From Flavobacterium sp. Leaf82 (GTDB lineage Bacteria > Bacteroidota > Bacteroidia > Flavobacteriales > Flavobacteriaceae), in NCBI RefSeq assembly GCF_001422725.1, contig NZ_LMMA01000006.1, forward strand, positions 62,001-126,000: a DNA stretch of 64,000 nt, read 5' to 3'. This document shows positions 46,512 through 54,551 of this stretch, piece by piece (position 1 is the first letter of the stretch; every line of letters starts with the position of its first letter). Below the pieces are notes generated by a model. That model searched no databases, had not been told where the DNA came from, and was given only the letters and a program-made list of their open reading frames with translations. Made by a program: the position numbers and the translations under genes.

Positions 46512-46570
46512 TTCTAAAACTAACAAACCCGACAGGTTTTTAAAACCTGTCGGGTTTGTTAGTTTTAGAA
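46512..46570. repeat. 59-bp palindrome, CCCGACAGG family
   Basis: Two perfect 29-bp arms (TTCTAAAACTAACAAACCCG... and its inverse ending GTTAGTTTTAGAA) flank a single T. A shorter copy with the same core (ACCCGACAGGTTTT) is at 48968-49000. Lying between two convergent genes, it may also terminate both. Confidence 0.8.
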
Positions 46571-46602
46571 ATTGGTATCGATACTCGTTATTAATCACTA
46601 AC

Positions 46603-46628
46603 GTAGACGCACTGCTGTGCGTCTCTAC
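46603..46628. repeat. 26-bp palindromic repeat, copy 2
   Basis: Identical to 4967-4992 (GTAGACGCACTGCT, then GTGCGTCTCTAC). Confidence 0.65.
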
Positions 46629-46695
46629 GCAAATAATTATCAATAAATTATCTCATTCTCTAATTGACACATTATCTAATTACCAAATTATCCAA

Positions 46696-47535
46696 TTAAA
46701 AACCAGTCGAAACAGAAACCTCTTTCCAGTTTTCTAAATCCTTCTGAACGCTTTCTATTTTTTGGTTTGCCATATTATAGGCATCTTCTCCTAAAAACAA
46801 ATGCAAAGGCGGATTTTGGTCGTGGCTTACTTTTATTAAAGCTTCTGCTAATTTTACAGGATCTCCCGGTTGATTTTGATTGATATCTTCCTTGTGTGCA
46901 CTTTCAGATTCTCTTACGGCTTTATAATCTGCGATTGGGTTTTGAGGCAATAATAACGAGCTGTCTTTTAAGAAATCAGTTCTAAAATAACCCGGATATA
47001 CAATACTCGCATGGATTCCAAACTCTTTTACCTCTGCTGCTAAAGATTCTGTTAAACCAGACACAGCAAATTTTGTAGAACAATAGATTCCCCAACCCGG
47101 AAAACCTCCGTGATAACCACCAACAGACGAGATATTAAAAATATGTCCTGATCTGCTCGCACGCATATAAGGCACTGTATTTCTGATTACATTTAATAAA
47201 CCGAATACATTTACTTCATAATTTTTTCTGGCTTCTGCATCAGTTAATTCCTCTAACGCTCCTAATAATCCGTAACCTGCATTATTTACTAAAACATCAA
47301 TAGTTTTGAAATGACTTACCGCTATTTCAATAGCATTTTTAACGCTTTTTTCATCCACCAAATCCATTTCTAAAGGAAGGAAATTTTCAGATGCGTTCCC
47401 TAATATTTTTATTAATGCTTCTTCATTTCTAGATGTCGCGGCTACTTTATAACCCTCTGATAATAATTTTTTAGCTAATTCTAATCCAAGTCCTTTTGAA
47501 GCACCTGTGATAAACCAAACTTTGTTATTTTCCAT
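46696..47535 (-). CDS. Short-chain dehydrogenase/reductase
   Basis: 279 residues of the classical SDR family, cytoplasmic. Cofactor motif TGASKGLGLELAKKL (about 10), NNAGYGLLGALEE (about 87), catalytic Ser in NISSVGGY and YCSTK (Tyr and Lys, about 153-157). The basic residues after the Gly motif suggest NADP. An AraC regulator lies 93 bp upstream in the same direction, a common pair in which the regulator controls the reductase. The substrate is unknown. Confidence 0.92.
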   Translation of the reverse strand: MENNKVWFITGASKGLGLELAKKLLSEGYKVAATSRNEEALIKILGNASENFLPLEMDLVDEKSVKNAIEIAVSHFKTIDVLVNNAGYGLLGALEELTDAEARKNYEVNVFGLLNVIRNTVPYMRASRSGHIFNISSVGGYHGGFPGWGIYCSTKFAVSGLTESLAAEVKEFGIHASIVYPGYFRTDFLKDSSLLLPQNPIADYKAVRESESAHKEDINQNQPGDPVKLAEALIKVSHDQNPPLHLFLGEDAYNMANQKIESVQKDLENWKEVSVSTGF

Positions 47536-47568
47536 GATTTTTAAATTTTTACATTTTTATTACAAGGA

Positions 47569-47576
47569 CAAAGGTA
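47569..47576 (-). promoter_or_regulatory. -7 box candidate for the SDR gene
   Basis: TACCTTTG on the minus strand fits TAnnTTTG, 33 nt before the ATG. The -33 element is not evident, as expected if an activator is needed. Confidence 0.42.
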
Positions 47577-47628
47577 TTGCCGAAGTACTTTCGAAAAATT
47601 GAATAAATCAAATCAGAAGTTGCAAAAA

Positions 47629-48537
47629 TCAAACAATTTCAGTTACGCGATAGGCTTTGGGTGAAACCTGGGTGTTTTTCCTGAAGAAATTAATAAAATG
47701 AGACAATTCATCAAAGCCAAGACAAAAGGCAATTTCATTAATATTCCAATTGGTTTGTTTGAGTAAAATCATTGCTTCCTGAACTATTCTTTCGGATATG
47801 ATTTGCGAAGTGGTTTTTCCGGTGGTTTCTTTCAGCGCTTTATTCAAATGATTGACATGAACATTTAACTGATTTGCAAATTCTGAAGGCGATCTGAAAT
47901 TAATTTGCTGTGAGAGAGATTCTATTGGAAATTGGCGTTCCAGCAATTCCAGAAACAAAGACGAAATTCGTATTGTTGCATTCGACTTACTATATAATGA
48001 AGCAGTTACAGTTTGTGTTTTTAGTGCAAGATGAATAATCTCAAACACCAAATTACGGAGTACATCATATTTAAAAGCGTAATCTGAATTGATTTCATCA
48101 AACATTTTTAAATAAACCTGCTTTAAAGATTCCGCTAATTCTTTTGAAACCGGAACAACCGGATTTCCACCGGGTTGAAATAGAGGATATTCCTTTAAAT
48201 TCCCAAACTGACTAAAAAAAGCATCGGTAAAAATGCAGAAAAATCCAGTTTGATTTTCATCAATATGTTCCCAACTGTACGGGATTTGTGGATTCGCGAA
48301 GAATAAAGCCTGATCTTCTATCGAAACAACTTTATCAGCATAATGTACTTTGTTTTTACCAATGATCAAACTTATTTTATAAAAGTCTTTTCGGGTATAA
48401 GGCAAAGGATTACAAGTAGTTCCTATATAATCATCAAGCTTAAAAACATTAAAATGACCGATTTCTTTTTTAAGATTCTCGGGCATTCCTTTTATTTTTA
48501 CAGTATAAAAATCTTCGAGTGTTTCTTGTAGTTTCAT
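47629..48537 (-). CDS. AraC-family transcriptional regulator
   Basis: 302 residues. The N-terminal cupin-like sensor (about 25-150; SIEDQALFFANPQIPYSWEH) is followed by two AraC-type helix-turn-helix motifs (about 205-300; SEFANQLNVHVNHLNKALKE and NINEIAFCLGFDELSHFINF). It probably activates the adjacent SDR gene in response to an unknown small molecule. A TAACTTTG -7 box abuts the start (48542-48549), so the transcript may be nearly leaderless. Confidence 0.92.
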   Translation of the reverse strand: MKLQETLEDFYTVKIKGMPENLKKEIGHFNVFKLDDYIGTTCNPLPYTRKDFYKISLIIGKNKVHYADKVVSIEDQALFFANPQIPYSWEHIDENQTGFFCIFTDAFFSQFGNLKEYPLFQPGGNPVVPVSKELAESLKQVYLKMFDEINSDYAFKYDVLRNLVFEIIHLALKTQTVTASLYSKSNATIRISSLFLELLERQFPIESLSQQINFRSPSEFANQLNVHVNHLNKALKETTGKTTSQIISERIVQEAMILLKQTNWNINEIAFCLGFDELSHFINFFRKNTQVSPKAYRVTEIV

Positions 48538-48541
48538 TTTG

Positions 48542-48549
48542 CAAAGTTA
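48542..48549 (-). promoter_or_regulatory. -7 box candidate for the AraC gene
   Basis: TAACTTTG on the minus strand fits TAnnTTTG, ending 4 nt before the ATG. Confidence 0.38.
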
Positions 48550-48621
48550 CAAAAATCAAACAAATTAGAGAATGTGATAATTAGATAATGTGTCAATTGG
48601 ATAATTAGATCAATGATTAAC

Positions 48622-48692
48622 TTGTCACACTGAGCGGAGCCGAAGGGCGTTCCAATTGGCACGTGGGCTTCGACTTCGCTCAGCCTGACAAA
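48622..48692. repeat. Palindromic GTCAC...CGAAGGG element, copy 1
   Basis: TTGTCACACTGAGCGGAGCC then GAAGGGC pairs with GCTTCGACTTCGCTCAGCCT then GACAAA around a CCAATTGGCACG loop. This copy differs from copies 2 and 3 at a few positions. Confidence 0.75.
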
Positions 48693-48734
48693 ACTAAAAA
48701 AATTGATTATTAGATAATTAGATTATGAACAGCA

Positions 48735-48804
48735 TGTCACCCTGAGCGGAGTCGAAGGGCGCTCCAATTAGCACGTGGGCTTCGACTTCACTCAGCCTGA
48801 CAAA
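48735..48804. repeat. Palindromic GTCAC...CGAAGGG element, copy 2
   Basis: TGTCACCCTGAGCGGAGTCG opens and CAGCCTGACAAA closes a 70-bp hairpin element. Together with its left flank (TTATGAACAGCA) it is duplicated 111 bp further on. Confidence 0.78.
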
Positions 48805-48845
48805 TTAAAAAAATCTCTAATTTGCTAATTAGGTTATGAACAGCA

Positions 48846-48915
48846 TGTCACCCTGAGCGGAGTCGAAGGGCGTTCCAATTAGCACGTGGGCTTCGACTTC
48901 GCTCAGCCTGACAAA
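48846..48915. repeat. Palindromic GTCAC...CGAAGGG element, copy 3
   Basis: Differs from copy 2 at only two positions (TTCC for CTCC, TTCG for TTCA). The shared TTATGAACAGCA flank shows a tandem duplication of about 111 bp. Confidence 0.78.
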
Positions 48916-48967
48916 TTAAACAGTAAAAAATAAATGTTTTGTGCACAACGTTTATCTTCAAAACAAC

Positions 48968-49000
48968 AAACCCGACAGGTTTTAAAAACCTGTCGGGTTT
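48968..49000. repeat. CCCGACAGG hairpin, short copy
   Basis: AAACCCGACAGGTTTT and AAAACCTGTCGGGTTT are perfect 16-bp arms around one A. It shares its core with the palindrome at 46512-46570 and lies 79 bp after the SulP stop, where it could serve as terminator. Confidence 0.75.
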
Positions 49001-49078
49001 ACCGAAATTTAAAAAATATAGACAATGAATATTCGCAATCTAACATTTTCTAATTATCTAATTGGCACATTTTCTAAT

Positions 49079-50608
49079 TTAAGAAACCACTTTATAAGTA
49101 GGATCTTCGATTACATTTACTTTAATAACTGCTTCGGCATTTTTAAGCAAAATAATACAATCCGGGCTTAAATGTTCGAGTTCAATTACTTTATTGATTT
49201 GATTGTATTTCTTAGTTAAATTATTCAGTGCTTCTATTGCCGACATATCGGCGACACGACTTTCTTTAAAGTCGATAATGACATGATCAGGATCGTTTCC
49301 AACATCAAATTTTTCGATAAAAGCAGCAATCGAACCAAAAAATAAAGGACCGTAAATCTGGTAATGCTTCACTCCTGCTTCATCAATAAAATGTCTTGCA
49401 CGAATTCTTTTGGCGCTTTCCCACGCAAAAACCAGTGCCGAAATAATAACGCCAATCAAAACTGCTAAAGCCAGATTGTGTAATACAATTGTAATGACAG
49501 CCACTAAAATACCAACGAAAATATCATGTTTTGGCATTTTGTTTATCACCTTAAAACTCGCCCATTCAAAAGTGGTAATAGCTACCATCATCATAACGCC
49601 AACTAATGCTGCCATTGGTAATTTGCCAATTACTGGTGCGCCAAAAAGTATGATCAGTAAGATCGTCAGAGAAGCAATAATTCCGGAAAGTCTGGCTCTT
49701 GAACCCGCAGAAAGATTTACTAAAGTCTGCGCAATCATTGGGCAGCCTCCCATTCCAAAAAAGAAACCATTCAAGATATTTGAACTTCCTTGTGCAATAC
49801 ATTCACGATTGCTGTTTCCGCGTGTTCCAGTAATTTCATCGACAAGATTTAGCGTAAGCAAACCTTCGGTCAGTCCAACGGCAGCAACAATTACAGAATA
49901 CGGAAATATAACTTTGAAGGTCTCAAAAGAAATTGGAATATTAGGGATATGAAACGGAGGAAATCCGCCTTGAACCGATGCAATATCTTCAACCGTTTTG
50001 GTTTCTATATTAAAGATTAATACGATTGCAAAAACTACCATAATTGCTACTAAAGAAGCCGGAACTGCTTTTGTAATTTTCGGAAAAAGCAAAACTACAC
50101 CAATCGTTAATGCAACCAAACCAAGCATAATATACAAAGGTGTTCCTTGCAACCATGAAACTTGCCCGTTTACAACGGTTTTAAATTGCTCAAGTTGTGA
50201 CATGAAAATCACAACTGCCAACCCGTTTACAAAACCAAACATTACTGGTTGTGGTACCAGCCTGATAAATTTTCCTAGCTTAAAAAGTCCTATGCAAATC
50301 TGGACTATACCGCCAAGTGCGACTGCGGCAAAAACATATTCTATGCCGTGAGACTTCATCAAGGCAATCAAAACAATAACGGTTGCTCCTGCCCCGCCAG
50401 AAATCATTCCGGGTCTGCCGCCAAAAATAGCGGTAACCAATCCGGCAATAAAAGCGGCATATAAACCAACCAAAGGCGGAAAACCAGCCAAAATAGCAAA
50501 CGACAATGATTCTGGAATCATCGTCATGGCAACGGTTAAACCTGCTAAAATTTCATTTTTGTAATTGACTTTCTGAGTAAAATCGAAGAGTTGCAATGCT
50601 TTTTTCAT
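49079..50608 (-). CDS. SulP-family anion transporter with STAS domain
   Basis: 509 residues from the ATG at 50608; the open frame to 50617 starts at a TTG that lies in the -7 box. The membrane part (about 20-400) has SulP hallmarks (NEILAGLTVAMTMIPESLSF, AGFPPLVGLYAAF, GGRPGMISGGAGATVIV). A short cytoplasmic STAS domain covers about 415-500 (FFGSIAAFIEKF; VIIDFKESRVADMSAIEAL). Substrates of the family include sulfate, bicarbonate and dicarboxylates. Here none can be assigned. Confidence 0.93.
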   Translation of the reverse strand: MKKALQLFDFTQKVNYKNEILAGLTVAMTMIPESLSFAILAGFPPLVGLYAAFIAGLVTAIFGGRPGMISGGAGATVIVLIALMKSHGIEYVFAAVALGGIVQICIGLFKLGKFIRLVPQPVMFGFVNGLAVVIFMSQLEQFKTVVNGQVSWLQGTPLYIMLGLVALTIGVVLLFPKITKAVPASLVAIMVVFAIVLIFNIETKTVEDIASVQGGFPPFHIPNIPISFETFKVIFPYSVIVAAVGLTEGLLTLNLVDEITGTRGNSNRECIAQGSSNILNGFFFGMGGCPMIAQTLVNLSAGSRARLSGIIASLTILLIILFGAPVIGKLPMAALVGVMMMVAITTFEWASFKVINKMPKHDIFVGILVAVITIVLHNLALAVLIGVIISALVFAWESAKRIRARHFIDEAGVKHYQIYGPLFFGSIAAFIEKFDVGNDPDHVIIDFKESRVADMSAIEALNNLTKKYNQINKVIELEHLSPDCIILLKNAEAVIKVNVIEDPTYKVVS

Positions 50609-50614
50609 AGACCA

Positions 50615-50622
50615 CAAATGTA
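50615..50622 (-). promoter_or_regulatory. -7 box candidate for the SulP gene
   Basis: TACATTTG on the minus strand fits TAnnTTTG, 6 nt before the ATG. The nearest TTG is only 12 bp upstream. Confidence 0.4.
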
Positions 50623-50895
50623 GAAAATAATGCCCAAAAAGAGCCTCATCCTTTTTAAATCTAAAAAAGCATTACAAAATAAAAAAGTATTAAAACAATT
50701 AGCTGAATTGTTCTAAAAACAAAAGAAAAAGTGAAAGAATAATACTTATCATAACCTAATTTATTAAGAAGAAATTATTGTACAAAACTATTTATAAAAT
50801 GGTATAAAAAGCTGCGTATTTATACCTGTTTTACATCTAATTTCTGTCTTATTTTCTATAACACGAACCTTCTAAAAACAGTAAGAATAAAAAAA

Positions 50896-51108
50896 TCAAT
50901 CTAACCTAATACAAGTATATCCAAGACAATTTACATAATCGATAATATTATCGCATTGCGGCTCAACGGCTTCGATACGTAATATTTTATCGCAATCTTC
51001 GAGATCAAAATTAATCTTATAATCCGGAAAATGGGTCTGGATTACCGCTATAACATAATTTTTCTCTGATTCTTTCAGGACATTTGTTTTAAAAACCTCA
51101 ACAACCAT
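50896..51108 (-). CDS. Small ferredoxin-like-fold protein without CxxC
   Basis: 70 residues. The pattern of two helices and four strands (VEVFKTNVLKESEKNYVIAV; INFDLEDCDKILRIEAV; IIDYVNCLGYTCIRLD) recalls heavy-metal-associated (HMA) domains, but the metal-binding CxxC is absent. Three Cys remain (DCDK, QCDN, NCLGYTC). It starts 27 bp after the stop of the beta-barrel gene in the same operon. Function unknown. Confidence 0.6.
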   Translation of the reverse strand: MVVEVFKTNVLKESEKNYVIAVIQTHFPDYKINFDLEDCDKILRIEAVEPQCDNIIDYVNCLGYTCIRLD

Positions 51109-51135
51109 AACTATTTATTTAATATTAGCTACTAA

Positions 51136-52125
51136 TTATTTTCGCTGAAAAAGATTGTATGATACTCCTGCACGAATATATCCTTGCGCATCTTCCTTAT
51201 GATCATACACATAACGATTGGTACGTTCTCCTTTTTCAGTAATACGCGTGCTTATAACATTGTTGACACCGGCTTTTATAAATGCAATGATTTTGGGCGT
51301 AAAGCAATATTCATAGGTAATGCCGGATTTTAATTCCAACTGATTCAGCTCATAAACGCCACTTAAGTTTGAGGTGTTTAAATTTAAGTAAAAACTTTCA
51401 GTATTTAACTCTGTTCCAAGTGAAATTCTTCCGTTTTCAGATAATTCCCTTCTAAACAAAAGACGTTGTGGCAAGATGAAATCCATGTCCCATTTTGAAT
51501 CTTTAAATTTATGGTTTATAGAAAAAAGCGGTGTCACAGGCACAATCGACGACGGATCCAGCAAAGCCAAAGCTCCAACAGTAATTGTCGTACTTGGTGT
51601 TCTTTTAAGTACTATAACCGCAGATACAAATCCTTTTAATCGTTGCAAATTATCCTCATTTCCGTCAACACTTACTGTTGCGTTGTAGATTATTGGTTTC
51701 TTAAAAAGCGATGACATATAGGTCGCACTTACTGCTCCTGCCCAATAATGAAAATCTTCTGTACCTCTGGTATACGTTTGTGTACTGTTATAATTATAAA
51801 TATCACCAAAACCATAACTCTCGTATTTATATCGAAGCGAAGTTGTTACAACAAATCTTTTAGAACTGGATGCATAAAACGGCAAATTAAAAGCCGCTTT
51901 AAAACGGTTATGATTTTCGATTCTGCCTCTTTCGAATTTATTTCCAAATAATTCCGAATCGTAATTCGAAGGTCCTAATTGTTCATATTGCACATCAAAA
52001 GTTCTTGTCGTTGGGAATTTATCAACAATAGCTTTACCAAGGGTTTTCATTCCAGGTTCTTTTTCCTGAGCCATAGTTTGCAAAGAAGTAAATACAACGA
52101 TTAACGAAATGATTTTTGATTTCAT
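51136..52125 (-). CDS. Putative outer-membrane beta-barrel protein (DUF6268-like)
   Basis: 329 residues with a signal peptide (1-19, ending TMAQ). The remaining part is a series of amphipathic strands with aromatic ends (FVVTTSLRYKYESYGFGDIY; FHYWAGAVSATYMSSLF; ISLGTELNTESFYLNL) and ends in AGVSYNLFQRK. This fits a small outer-membrane barrel, with resemblance to DUF6268. It is divergent from a LytS/LytTR pair, and the LytTR-type direct repeats lie at about -40 to -80 of its putative start site. Confidence 0.6.
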   Translation of the reverse strand: MKSKIISLIVVFTSLQTMAQEKEPGMKTLGKAIVDKFPTTRTFDVQYEQLGPSNYDSELFGNKFERGRIENHNRFKAAFNLPFYASSSKRFVVTTSLRYKYESYGFGDIYNYNSTQTYTRGTEDFHYWAGAVSATYMSSLFKKPIIYNATVSVDGNEDNLQRLKGFVSAVIVLKRTPSTTITVGALALLDPSSIVPVTPLFSINHKFKDSKWDMDFILPQRLLFRRELSENGRISLGTELNTESFYLNLNTSNLSGVYELNQLELKSGITYEYCFTPKIIAFIKAGVNNVISTRITEKGERTNRYVYDHKEDAQGYIRAGVSYNLFQRK

Positions 52126-52177
52126 AAACTTGAAAAAATTAAGATTGTTTTTGGAATTTAAGTTGGAAACTCAGGGT

Positions 52178-52185
52178 CAAAAATA
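52178..52185 (-). promoter_or_regulatory. -7 box candidate for the beta-barrel gene
   Basis: TATTTTTG on the minus strand fits TAnnTTTG, 53 nt before the ATG. It has no -33 TTG, which fits activator dependence. Confidence 0.42.
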
Positions 52186-52212
52186 CTTTACAACCACTTA
52201 TTATAATAACAT

Positions 52213-52251
52213 ATTTATACCAATGGCGTATCATTTATACGAACGGCGTTT
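52213..52251. promoter_or_regulatory. Tandem 19-bp direct repeat, likely LytTR binding site
   Basis: ATTTATACCAATGGCGTAT (52213-52231) and ATTTATACGAACGGCGTTT (52233-52251) are identical at 16 of 19 positions with a 20-bp period, about two helical turns. LytTR proteins bind pairs of roughly 9-bp direct repeats on one DNA face. The site sits between a barrel gene and the LytS/LytTR genes. Confidence 0.65.
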
Positions 52252-52296
52252 GTATAATTTATAGTTCACAAACTGTTATAAACTATAATATTACCT

Positions 52297-52304
52297 TAAT
52301 TTTG
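52297..52304 (+). promoter_or_regulatory. -7 box candidate for the LytS gene
   Basis: TAATTTTG fits TAnnTTTG and ends 5 nt before the ATG at 52310, implying a nearly leaderless transcript. An imperfect inverted repeat (TTTATAGTT...AACTGTTATAAA, 52258-52284) lies just upstream. Confidence 0.4.
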
Positions 52305-52309
52305 CCGTT

Positions 52310-53311
52310 ATGAGGATTCTTAAAATTTATCAAAACTTTTTTCTCCGTAACATTATCGTAAATAGTATTATTTATGCCATTATTCTGGCTTGTGTTTATG
52401 ATGAAATAAGACTTGACGGTCATAGTTGGACATACATTCTGAGTAAAATTGCAATTGGATATTTTCCTTGTATTATCTGGATTACGATTTTTAATATTTT
52501 CATCATCAAGCCTGTTTTATTCCGCAAAAAGTTCAAGCTGTTCTTTACGCTGCTTATAGTATACTGGACTTCTTTTTACTTTTTTATGAACTGGTTTTTT
52601 CCAATGGCAGGACTCGGAAACTTAAAAACGCTTCAGATATTATCGCTTATTATAAACGGAACATTTTTTTATTTTATTCATATTGTCATCACAAAAAAAG
52701 TCTCTGAGACTAATAAGGAAATTATCAATTTTAAGTCTGAACTTTCTTTTTTAAAACAGCAATTGAATCCACATTTTTTACTCAATGCAATGAATAATTT
52801 ATACGGAGAATCGCTGTCTGATCCTGATAAATTACCGGATCGAATCCTTAATCTTTCAGACATGTTGCGTTATCAGATTGAAGCCAGCAAGAAAGATTAT
52901 GTTTTTCTGGAGGAAGAAGTTGCCTTTATAAAAAAATACATCGAATATTATACTTTTCAAAACGAACGTCTTGTGGTGACCCAGAATTTAGAAGGCGATT
53001 TTGACAGTATCGATATTCCACCTTTGTTCTTTTTGCCTTTGGTAGAAAATGCGGTAAAATTCTCTGCCGAAACTTCGGAACCTTTTATAAATGTGGATTT
53101 AAAGGTAAAATGCAACCAATTGTCTTTTACTTTAAGGAACAATTATCTGGAATCCGGTTCAAGGCTTTCGAGCACCGGAATTGGAATCGAAAACCTAAAA
53201 AGACGTCTTGAAGTTTACGGTTTACGACACGAATTAAACTGCAAAAAAGAAAAGAATATCTTTATCGTAAAATTAAGAATATGGCATTTACCTACCGCTG
53301 TCTTATCATAG
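52310..53311 (+). CDS. LytS-type sensor histidine kinase
   Basis: 333 residues. Four membrane helices (about 12-30, 45-65, 75-95, 105-128) are followed by the His_kinase domain of the LytS/YehU group. The phospho-acceptor His is in QQLNPHFLLNAMNNL (about 154), the N-box in FLPLVENAVKFSAE (about 242) and the G-box in GIGIENLKRRLEVYG. There is no separate periplasmic sensor domain, so the signal may be sensed in the membrane. Its last 31 bp overlap the start of the LytTR regulator gene. Confidence 0.93.
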   Translation: MRILKIYQNFFLRNIIVNSIIYAIILACVYDEIRLDGHSWTYILSKIAIGYFPCIIWITIFNIFIIKPVLFRKKFKLFFTLLIVYWTSFYFFMNWFFPMAGLGNLKTLQILSLIINGTFFYFIHIVITKKVSETNKEIINFKSELSFLKQQLNPHFLLNAMNNLYGESLSDPDKLPDRILNLSDMLRYQIEASKKDYVFLEEEVAFIKKYIEYYTFQNERLVVTQNLEGDFDSIDIPPLFFLPLVENAVKFSAETSEPFINVDLKVKCNQLSFTLRNNYLESGSRLSSTGIGIENLKRRLEVYGLRHELNCKKEKNIFIVKLRIWHLPTAVLS

Positions 53312-53994
53312 ACGATGAATCGCCGGCACATAAGGCGCTTGCATCGCACATCTCTAAATTTGACGATCTGGAACATTCCGGAAGTGCTTTTAGCGGAATG
53401 GAAGCGGTAAAAATGCTCAACGAAAACACGTACGATATTATTTTTCTGGATATTAATATGCCTGTAATTTCTGGTGTTGAGTTAATGGAATTGCAACCCA
53501 AAAGACCGCTTACGATTGTAACAACTGCTTATTCTGACTTTGCACTTTCGGCATATCAAAACGATGCTATAGATTATTTGCTAAAACCTATTTCGTTCGA
53601 GAAATTCTCTAAAGCGATCGAAAAAGCTAAAATTTATTTCTCCGGAAATACCGCAAAAAAAGAAACCGCTACAGATGCAAAATTCCTCTCGCATCGCATA
53701 AACGGACAAATGACTGAAATCCCACTGACTGATATTATCTATATTGAAAGTCTGGGCAACTACATGAAACTCTACAGTACGAAACTAAAATCGCCCATTA
53801 TTATTTACGGTTCGCTTTCTAGCATTTCTGCAGAAATTGATAGTTCTAATTTTATTCAGGTTCATCGCTCTTTTATTGTAAACATTACTAAAATTACAGC
53901 CGTAACTTTTAAATCTCTCACAATGTTTAATGGGGAGATTATTCCTGTGGGAAGGAAATATCAGATTTTGCTAGACAATCTGCAAATTAGATAA
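53281..53994 (+). CDS. LytTR-family response regulator
   Basis: 237 residues. The receiver domain (1-120) has the acidic pocket IIDDES, phospho-acceptor Asp57 in IIFLDINMP and the conserved Lys in YLLKPISF. A LytTR DNA-binding domain (about 135-237) carries DIIYIESLGNYMKLYS and IQVHRSFIVN. The start overlaps the kinase gene by 31 bp, so the two are coupled. Its most likely target is the tandem repeat at 52213-52251. Confidence 0.94.
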   Translation: MAFTYRCLIIDDESPAHKALASHISKFDDLEHSGSAFSGMEAVKMLNENTYDIIFLDINMPVISGVELMELQPKRPLTIVTTAYSDFALSAYQNDAIDYLLKPISFEKFSKAIEKAKIYFSGNTAKKETATDAKFLSHRINGQMTEIPLTDIIYIESLGNYMKLYSTKLKSPIIIYGSLSSISAEIDSSNFIQVHRSFIVNITKITAVTFKSLTMFNGEIIPVGRKYQILLDNLQIR

Positions 53995-54015
53995 TTTGTA
54001 AATTAGATAATTGAA

Positions 54016-54045
54016 AAGCTCAACTTTTATAGTTGGGCTTTTTTT
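54016..54045 (+). terminator. Terminator after the LytTR gene
   Basis: AAGCTCAACT and AGTTGGGCTT pair, followed by seven T. The same hairpin is repeated at 54379-54405. Confidence 0.85.
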
Positions 54046-54195
54046 GTTTATGGATTTCGAAATTTGAAAATAATTTAATCGATTATGGATTTCCATAAAG
54101 TATAAAATTATTAAATGATGAGATTTGTTTTGAATTAATACTTCAAAACACTCATGAGCTGGAGTGTGAGTCAGCTTAACTTTAAATTAAATAAT

Positions 54196-54372
54196 ATGTC
54201 AGATGACTTAGGTAAAAAAAGACCACAAGATTCCAGTAAAATTAGCCTTACAGAATCATGGGAAGTTAATTATTGGTGCAAAGAATTAGGAATCTCTGAA
54301 GTTGAATTACGAGAAGCTGTTAAAGCAGTTGGTCATTCAGCAGCAGCGGTGCGAAAATATCTTGGCAAATAA
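54196..54372 (+). CDS. DUF3606 small protein
   Basis: 58 residues from the ATG at 54196, which gives the family start MSDDLGKKRPQDSSKISL; an ATG at 54154 adds 14 unrelated residues. The rest (SWEVNYWCKELGISEVELRE, then AVKAVGHSAAAVRKYL) is typical of DUF3606, a short helical protein of unknown role often linked to stress genes. It is bracketed by two near-identical terminators. Confidence 0.85.
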   Translation: MSDDLGKKRPQDSSKISLTESWEVNYWCKELGISEVELREAVKAVGHSAAAVRKYLGK

Positions 54373-54378
54373 TTTGAA

Positions 54379-54405
54379 AAGCTCAACACTTAGTTGGGCT
54401 TTTTT
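54379..54405 (+). terminator. Terminator after the DUF3606 gene
   Basis: AAGCTCAAC and GTTGGGCTT are paired, followed by T residues. It repeats the hairpin at 54016-54045. Confidence 0.85.
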
Positions 54406-54551
54406 GTTTTTGAAAAACAGGTAGAAATACTTGGTGGTTAATTTTTTATTAGTGGTATAATTGTTTAAAAATAAACTTGTTGAATTATGGTTTTATTTTA
54501 ACATATAAATTAGGAAAGTATGATTTTAAAAAAAAATAACAAATAAAATTT

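Larger units (their letters stand above)
48538..49078. repeat. Repeat-filled gap between araC-like and SulP genes
   Basis: No gene in 541 bp. It holds AATTAGATAATG words (48566-48610, 48700-48728, 48815-48838, 49043-49078), three 70-bp palindromic elements, and a CCCGACAGG hairpin. The last words end at the SulP stop codon. Confidence 0.6.

Noticed and set aside
48657..48672. Sigma-54 promoter (TGGCACGTGGGCTTCG)
   Set aside because: It lies in the loop of a dispersed palindromic repeat, the -12 half does not match and no gene follows in that direction.
48622..48915. CRISPR-like array
   Set aside because: The repeats are 70-bp palindromes with only three copies, and two of them share their flanks. 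There are no unique spacers and no cas genes.
49410..49952. 180-residue open frame on the plus strand inside the SulP gene
   Set aside because: Antisense to conserved membrane segments, with a Thr/Ile/Lys-rich composition typical of a reverse-frame shadow.
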